From contig JAEVLN010000014.1 of assembly GCA_018350325.1 (NCBI GenBank), positions 2,134,001 through 2,198,000 of the forward strand: 64,000 bases of DNA. The letters are read 5' to 3'. Both the position numbers and the translations under genes were made by a program. Numbering within the stretch: the first letter of the stretch is position 1; each line of letters starts with the position of its first letter. The stretch is from Globodera rostochiensis. Lineage: Eukaryota > Nematoda > Chromadorea > Rhabditida > Heteroderidae. The notes below the pieces were generated by a model. The model saw only the letters and a list, made by a program, of their open reading frames with translations, was not told where the DNA came from and made no database searches. This document shows positions 59,916-64,000 of this stretch, one piece after another.

Positions 59916-61736
59916 ATGAGCATCGGACAAAAAATGCTGGGTGATTGGGACGCAGTTTCAGTTCGGTGGCAGTCGCTTTCCGAAGAACAAACTCCGCTGA
60001 AGTCGCATATTTTTGACGGAACGGACAGCTCCCTCTCTGTACGCTCTCCCTTAAAATGGGTTCATTCCGGCAGGACTCCGTACAAATAACGGATTGAACA
60101 GTTTCAAATACAAAAGAGTTTCATTAAACTTGCCCAGGTGCTTGACCAACGCCTTCTCCCCTCGCGCACGGAATACGTACGCATTCGAACAATCCAAGAC
60201 GCGTTTGAGGCTATCAAACAGATGAAGGTGGGGTAGGCAACGCGGTGGATGGATGCACTGGGACGGGCGCCCGCCTATCAAATATTGAACCCGGGTTAAA
60301 GCCCATAATCGCCCGCCGTCTCATCCCGCCTGGGTCCAAGTCCATTTTTGAATCATAATTCACTGTTTGGTCCTCACAATCAGCAAATGCCGATCAGCGT
60401 GCGTGTCCACTGATCAATGATCGCATTTCCTCTTTAGGTCCGCGGTGCGCCTCTCATTGGTGGGTGGGAACCATTCGAACTCGAAATAATTCAATAATCA
60501 CCCAGCGACGGTTGGCATGTACTCTCTCCTCGTCGACCTGTCATCGGAGAACTTTGACGAGTACAGCACCGACCTAATGTTTTTCCGCTCGGTGCAGCGA
60601 AAGTGCCAATTGCTTTTGTCTGCTCGTCCGACCGCAATTAATCTCGCAAATGCCATCGATGAACTCATTGCTTTTCTGAAGGAAAGTCCCGTTGGGGGGG
60701 AAGCGACTGTGGACGGACTGAAGATTCGGTAGCGAATTTCCGCCGTTTGGACTGGTGGCATGGACTAAGTCAGCAATCTCTTCGACAGGATGAAGCAGTT
60801 CGTGTTGGACTGGCAGTCGCGGGAAAGTGCCGAGAACGAAGCGCTGTTGAGGAACTCCGTTGGGGCGGTGTTAAGAGCCGCTGCAATTGATGGGCAAAAT
60901 GGAAACGGAGACAGCAAAAAGTTGGTGGTGATGACAATTTGCAACACGGGCCAACTGGCGACTTCGTCCTTGGGCACCGCATTGGGTGAGCTGTCACTGA
61001 TTTTTCCGTGCCATACTTTGGGGACCTGACTGAATCCGAGTCCGTTCCAGGGGTCATTCTCGTTCTGCATCGTCTCAACCTTCTGCACATGGCCATTGCT
61101 CTCGAGACCCGTCCCTACAACCAGGGATCCCGACTGACCGCCTTTGAGCTTCAGCAGAGCGGTGTGCCGTTTCGTTTGGTTGTCGACAGTGCGGCTGCTA
61201 GCGCAATGCGACATTTTGGGGTTGATGTTGTGTTGGTCGGTGAGTAACCGATGGATGAGAGATTAACGCGACATGGAAAAGACAGCAAATGTGGACAAAG
61301 TTCCAATTTAAGGTGCTGATCAGGTCGCGCGAAATGGAGACACAGCAAACAAAATCGGCACTTACGCCCTCGCCGTGCTTGCCCGGCACCATCGCATTCC
61401 TTTCTTTGTTGTGACGCCAATGTCTTCGGTGAATGGACGAATTGCCTGCGGAAATGAAATTCAAATTGAAGAAAGACCCCCGGGGGAGCTGACCCAATGG
61501 AATGGTCCGGTCATTTGACTCCATTTTTAAAACATTTGCTTTACCCGAAATGATTAGGGGTTTCCACGTGTCCGGCCGACTGTCCGGTTTGGAACCCGGC
61601 CTTTGACGTGACGCCAGCCGAATTGATCACGCGAATTCTGACGGAGAAGGGAAATTTTACTCCAATTGAATTGGCCGAACAATTTTACTTGTCACTATCA
61701 ATTAGAACACTGACGTTGCCCGAGGCGTATTATTAA
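59916..61736 (+). CDS. MRI1: Methylthioribose-1-phosphate isomerase MRI1
   Basis: Methionine-salvage isomerase (MtnA family). Exon 1 (59916-60038) encodes [20 protein letters not shown] through [13 protein letters not shown], and joins in phase to [18 protein letters not shown], the family N-terminal motif. Then [58 protein letters not shown] (catalytic Cys); [40 protein letters not shown] (catalytic Asp); [40 protein letters not shown]; ending LPEAYY. It contains the full set of expected motifs. The start rests on splice-phase agreement rather than an unbroken frame. Confidence 0.91.
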
Positions 61737-62509
61737 ATTCTTTGACTTTGCTGGCAGAGGAAAGTGTCCTCGGACCCATCAAATTTGCTTAATGTTGCTT
61801 TGGCGCCTTTTTGTTCGGCATCTTCAACAAATTTGATGGGAATATGCGATTATATTTCAGCACCTCGGCGCCCTTTTAAGCTCCCCCCCCCCGCCCTCCT
61901 CCACAAATGTGCCGTGCCACTCTCCCCCCTCCCCTTTATCCCTCCCGCCCCCCCCCATTCCCCGTTTCCCTCTGGCACCCTTTCGTCACTTTTCACGCCG
62001 AATCTTATGCTTATTTGTTAGTCCATCTCTTCAATACGCCCTTCCATTCACTCATCCATCCGATTTTCAATTGTTCACATTTTCCAATAAAAACACTGGC
62101 AGATGAAAGTAAAAGTGGGGGGGGGGGGCAACTCTCCAAGCAGAAGCTCAAATTGTTTAAGCAGAAGCAAATTTCCTTTTGAACAAATGCAAAGCTTAAT
62201 GAGTTGAGGGGAGGGGGGGGGGGGGGGGGGGAAAGCGCGCATGGGTGGGATAAAAGAATGACAGACAAATGACAGCTCTACCGTCCCTAATTGCCTGTCT
62301 AACAATTAAGGCCCATTATTTCTGTTCCTCCCACCCATCCATCCCCCGAGGGGATTGTCAGATGGTTATGGTGACATTTAATAAATCATTTGTGGCTTCT
62401 TCCAACCCGCTAATCTGAGTTGGCGTTGTGCAAATTGCTTTTGTGCCTTTCTGTTACCCCCTCATCCCGTCATCATTATCTGCTTAATCCGCCCGCTTGA
62501 GAGCCTTCG
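61737..62509. other. Intergenic, C- and G-homopolymer rich
   Basis: 773 bp upstream of the GPCR. C-tract segments near 61882-61960 and a G19 tract at 62213-62231 dominate. No gene recognised; Pro-rich frames are repeat by-products. Confidence 0.6.
62213..62231 (+). repeat. G19 homopolymer
   Basis: Uninterrupted run of nineteen G upstream of the GPCR start; a matching G18 run lies at 57143-57160. Confidence 0.9.
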
Positions 62510-64000
62510 ATGGCCGTTGACGTTGGCCATAGTCCGTTGCCTGCGGAGACAACGCCGTCACCCATCGCGCCGATTGGTGAGTCCCTCCCCTTCCCGCCGT
62601 CCCCCCCATTTTCCCCCCCCCCCTCTCATCACCTGCCGACGTCGCAGCCACCAACAATTCCGTCGCCACCAACGTGGCCTTCCCAGTTGAGGCAGCACAA
62701 CAACTGCAAATGACCGAGCAGCAAAGTCTGGTCTCAATTCTGTGAGTTTATGGAAGCAATCAATCTGGGTGGGGGGGGGAGGGGGGCCAGTTCACTCTAA
62801 ACGTGGAATCCGTCTGAAGAAACCGATCGGAAGATAAATCCGATCGGTTTAATTAACATTCCTTCCCCCCCCCTCCCCCCACTGATTGCTCGCCATTACC
62901 CGACCGTTCTCTTAAGCTACCTCTCCTATATGCCTATGTGCTGTGTGGTCGGTCTGACCGGGTGAGTTCCGCCGCTCACATTGAGTTGACCGGACACTCA
63001 TTTCCTTCAGAAATTGTATGGTCGTGGTCCTAATTCGGTCAGTGATAGGATTTTGACCTTTTTGCAATAATGGCGCCGCGTCTCCCAATCGTTTTAGCTC
63101 AAATCGCATTTTCAAAAAGTTGCCCTCCAGCATTTACCTGCTCGTCCTCTCTTTGATGTCCTCAATGTTCCTCCTCTCCCTTCTGTAATTATAATTAATT
63201 GACCCCCAAATAATCATTTTAATCCATTCTCAGCTCTTTTTGGGTCGAGGAAGGCTTTATTACGGACCAAAATGAACAGGTTGAGGACGAAATAAACGAA
63301 GATGAACGAGTGAATTTTTAGCATTCGATGTTTTTGTGCAAAAGTGCCACTTTCCTCGGTTTGTCCTTTTTTGACTTTCCATAAATGTCCATTTAAATAT
63401 TTGGCCCCATTTCAGCTCATTTTTGTGACTTTGCCAGCGTGTGGCTGATCGTTCTGGTCGGCTTTGAGCGGCTTACGTTGCTTTATCGAGTCAGCTGTCG
63501 CCGTTCGGTGGTTAACGCTAAACGGCACGTTGTTTTTCTGCTCGTCCTCAGCGGACTTGCCAACCTTTGGTCAGTGTTAAGTCCGTTGGCATAATAACGA
63601 GCCGAATCTCAACGTCCATTTCTTAAGGATCCTCTTTGTTGCTCAGATCAACGAGTTCGGCGAGTGCGACATCAATGTGAGTGATGACCGGTTTGAAAAC
63701 AATGCCGAGATTCGGTTTTTGTTCATTTCTGCCCTTTTTCAAATTTCCTTAAGGCCGACTACGAGGATGTGTACCACGTGAGTTGAACAGCCGTTTTGCC
63801 CTTTTGAGTGACTTTGTCCGACCCCTTCCGTGAAGTCCTTCTCGCTGTTGGAGACCATCTTCTGCATGATCCTCCCCTCGCTGATCATCATATTCTCCAA
63901 CGTATTCGTCATCCTCAAGCTGCGCGACCATTTGAAGAAGATCCCCTGCTCACCGACCGTCTCGTTCAATACTGCGGACACGGTGTACTCCACCGGCGGA
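62510..64000 (+). CDS. Rhodopsin-like peptide GPCR, 5' part (3' end outside window)
   Basis: Exon 1 MAVDVGHSPLPAETTPSPIA joins in phase to ATNNSVATNV (N-glycosylation site in the extracellular N-terminus). Then YLSYMPMCCVVGLTGNCMVV plus VLIRSNRIFKKLPSSIYL: TM1 with the GN motif and first intracellular loop; LVLSLMSSMFLLSLL is TM2. HFCDFASVWLIVLVGFERLT is TM3 with its extracellular Cys and FERL in the DRY position; VVFLLVLSGLANLW is TM4; FSLLETIFCMILPSLIIIFS then NVFVILKLRD is TM5. The architecture resembles nematode FMRFamide-like peptide receptors. TM6-TM7 are beyond the window. The exon junction between TM2 and TM3 is unresolved. Confidence 0.78.

Overview
The window is a gene-dense, intron-rich stretch of a nematode nuclear genome. 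The evidence is short introns (mostly 35-300 bp) with TTTTCAG-type acceptors, compact neighbours often under 400 bp apart, and nematode-specific content: a LEV-10-like CUB/LDLa receptor clusterer with an EAT-18-like gene inside it, an intracellular nematode fatty-acid-binding protein, and VIG-1/SERBP1 and RNP-6/PUF60 homologues. Many long C or G homopolymers in introns and spacers fit a tylenchid such as a cyst nematode, but the species is an inference. I found no bacterial genes, CRISPR array or rRNA.

Layout. 0-9.4 kb: CKS1 and glycyl-tRNA synthetase (minus, 189 bp apart), a BOD1/Shg1-like gene (minus), a 528-bp foldback transposon, then MRPL16 and PGAP2 (plus, 148 bp apart). 9.4-19 kb: an 8-kb LEV-10-like gene (signal peptide, CUB domains, LDLa, TM, basic tail) whose first intron holds an EAT-18-like single-pass membrane gene and whose later introns hold a hAT-like element and a tRNA-like element. 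19-30 kb: FABP (minus), GUF1 (minus, with an apparent frameshift), RPF1 (plus), VIG-1/SERBP1 (minus, exons tandemly duplicated), FAHD1 (plus). 30-37 kb: threonine/serine dehydratase and SMG8 (minus). 37-44 kb: RING-CH protein, dihydroxyacetone kinase and p70 S6 kinase (plus). 44.7-51 kb: AdipoR/PAQR receptor (minus), COX15 and TBC1D22 (plus). 51.5-58.4 kb: PUF60/RNP-6 and Dishevelled (minus). 58.9-64 kb: ELOF1, MRI1 and the 5' part of a rhodopsin-like GPCR (plus), cut by the window end.

Most genes are conserved housekeeping genes: translation (GlyRS, MRPL16, GUF1), ribosome biogenesis (RPF1), splicing/NMD (PUF60, SMG8), transcription elongation (ELOF1), mitochondrial heme A (COX15) and intermediary metabolism (FAHD1, dehydratase, DAK, MRI1), plus signalling (S6K, PAQR, Dishevelled, GPCR). 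The least routine content is the nested EAT-18/LEV-10 locus, four small inverted-repeat elements each with a visible target-site duplication, related repeats in three head-to-head intergenic regions, and a duplicated exon block in VIG-1. CDS features give the span from start to stop codon; introns are described in the text, and splice sites were read by eye.
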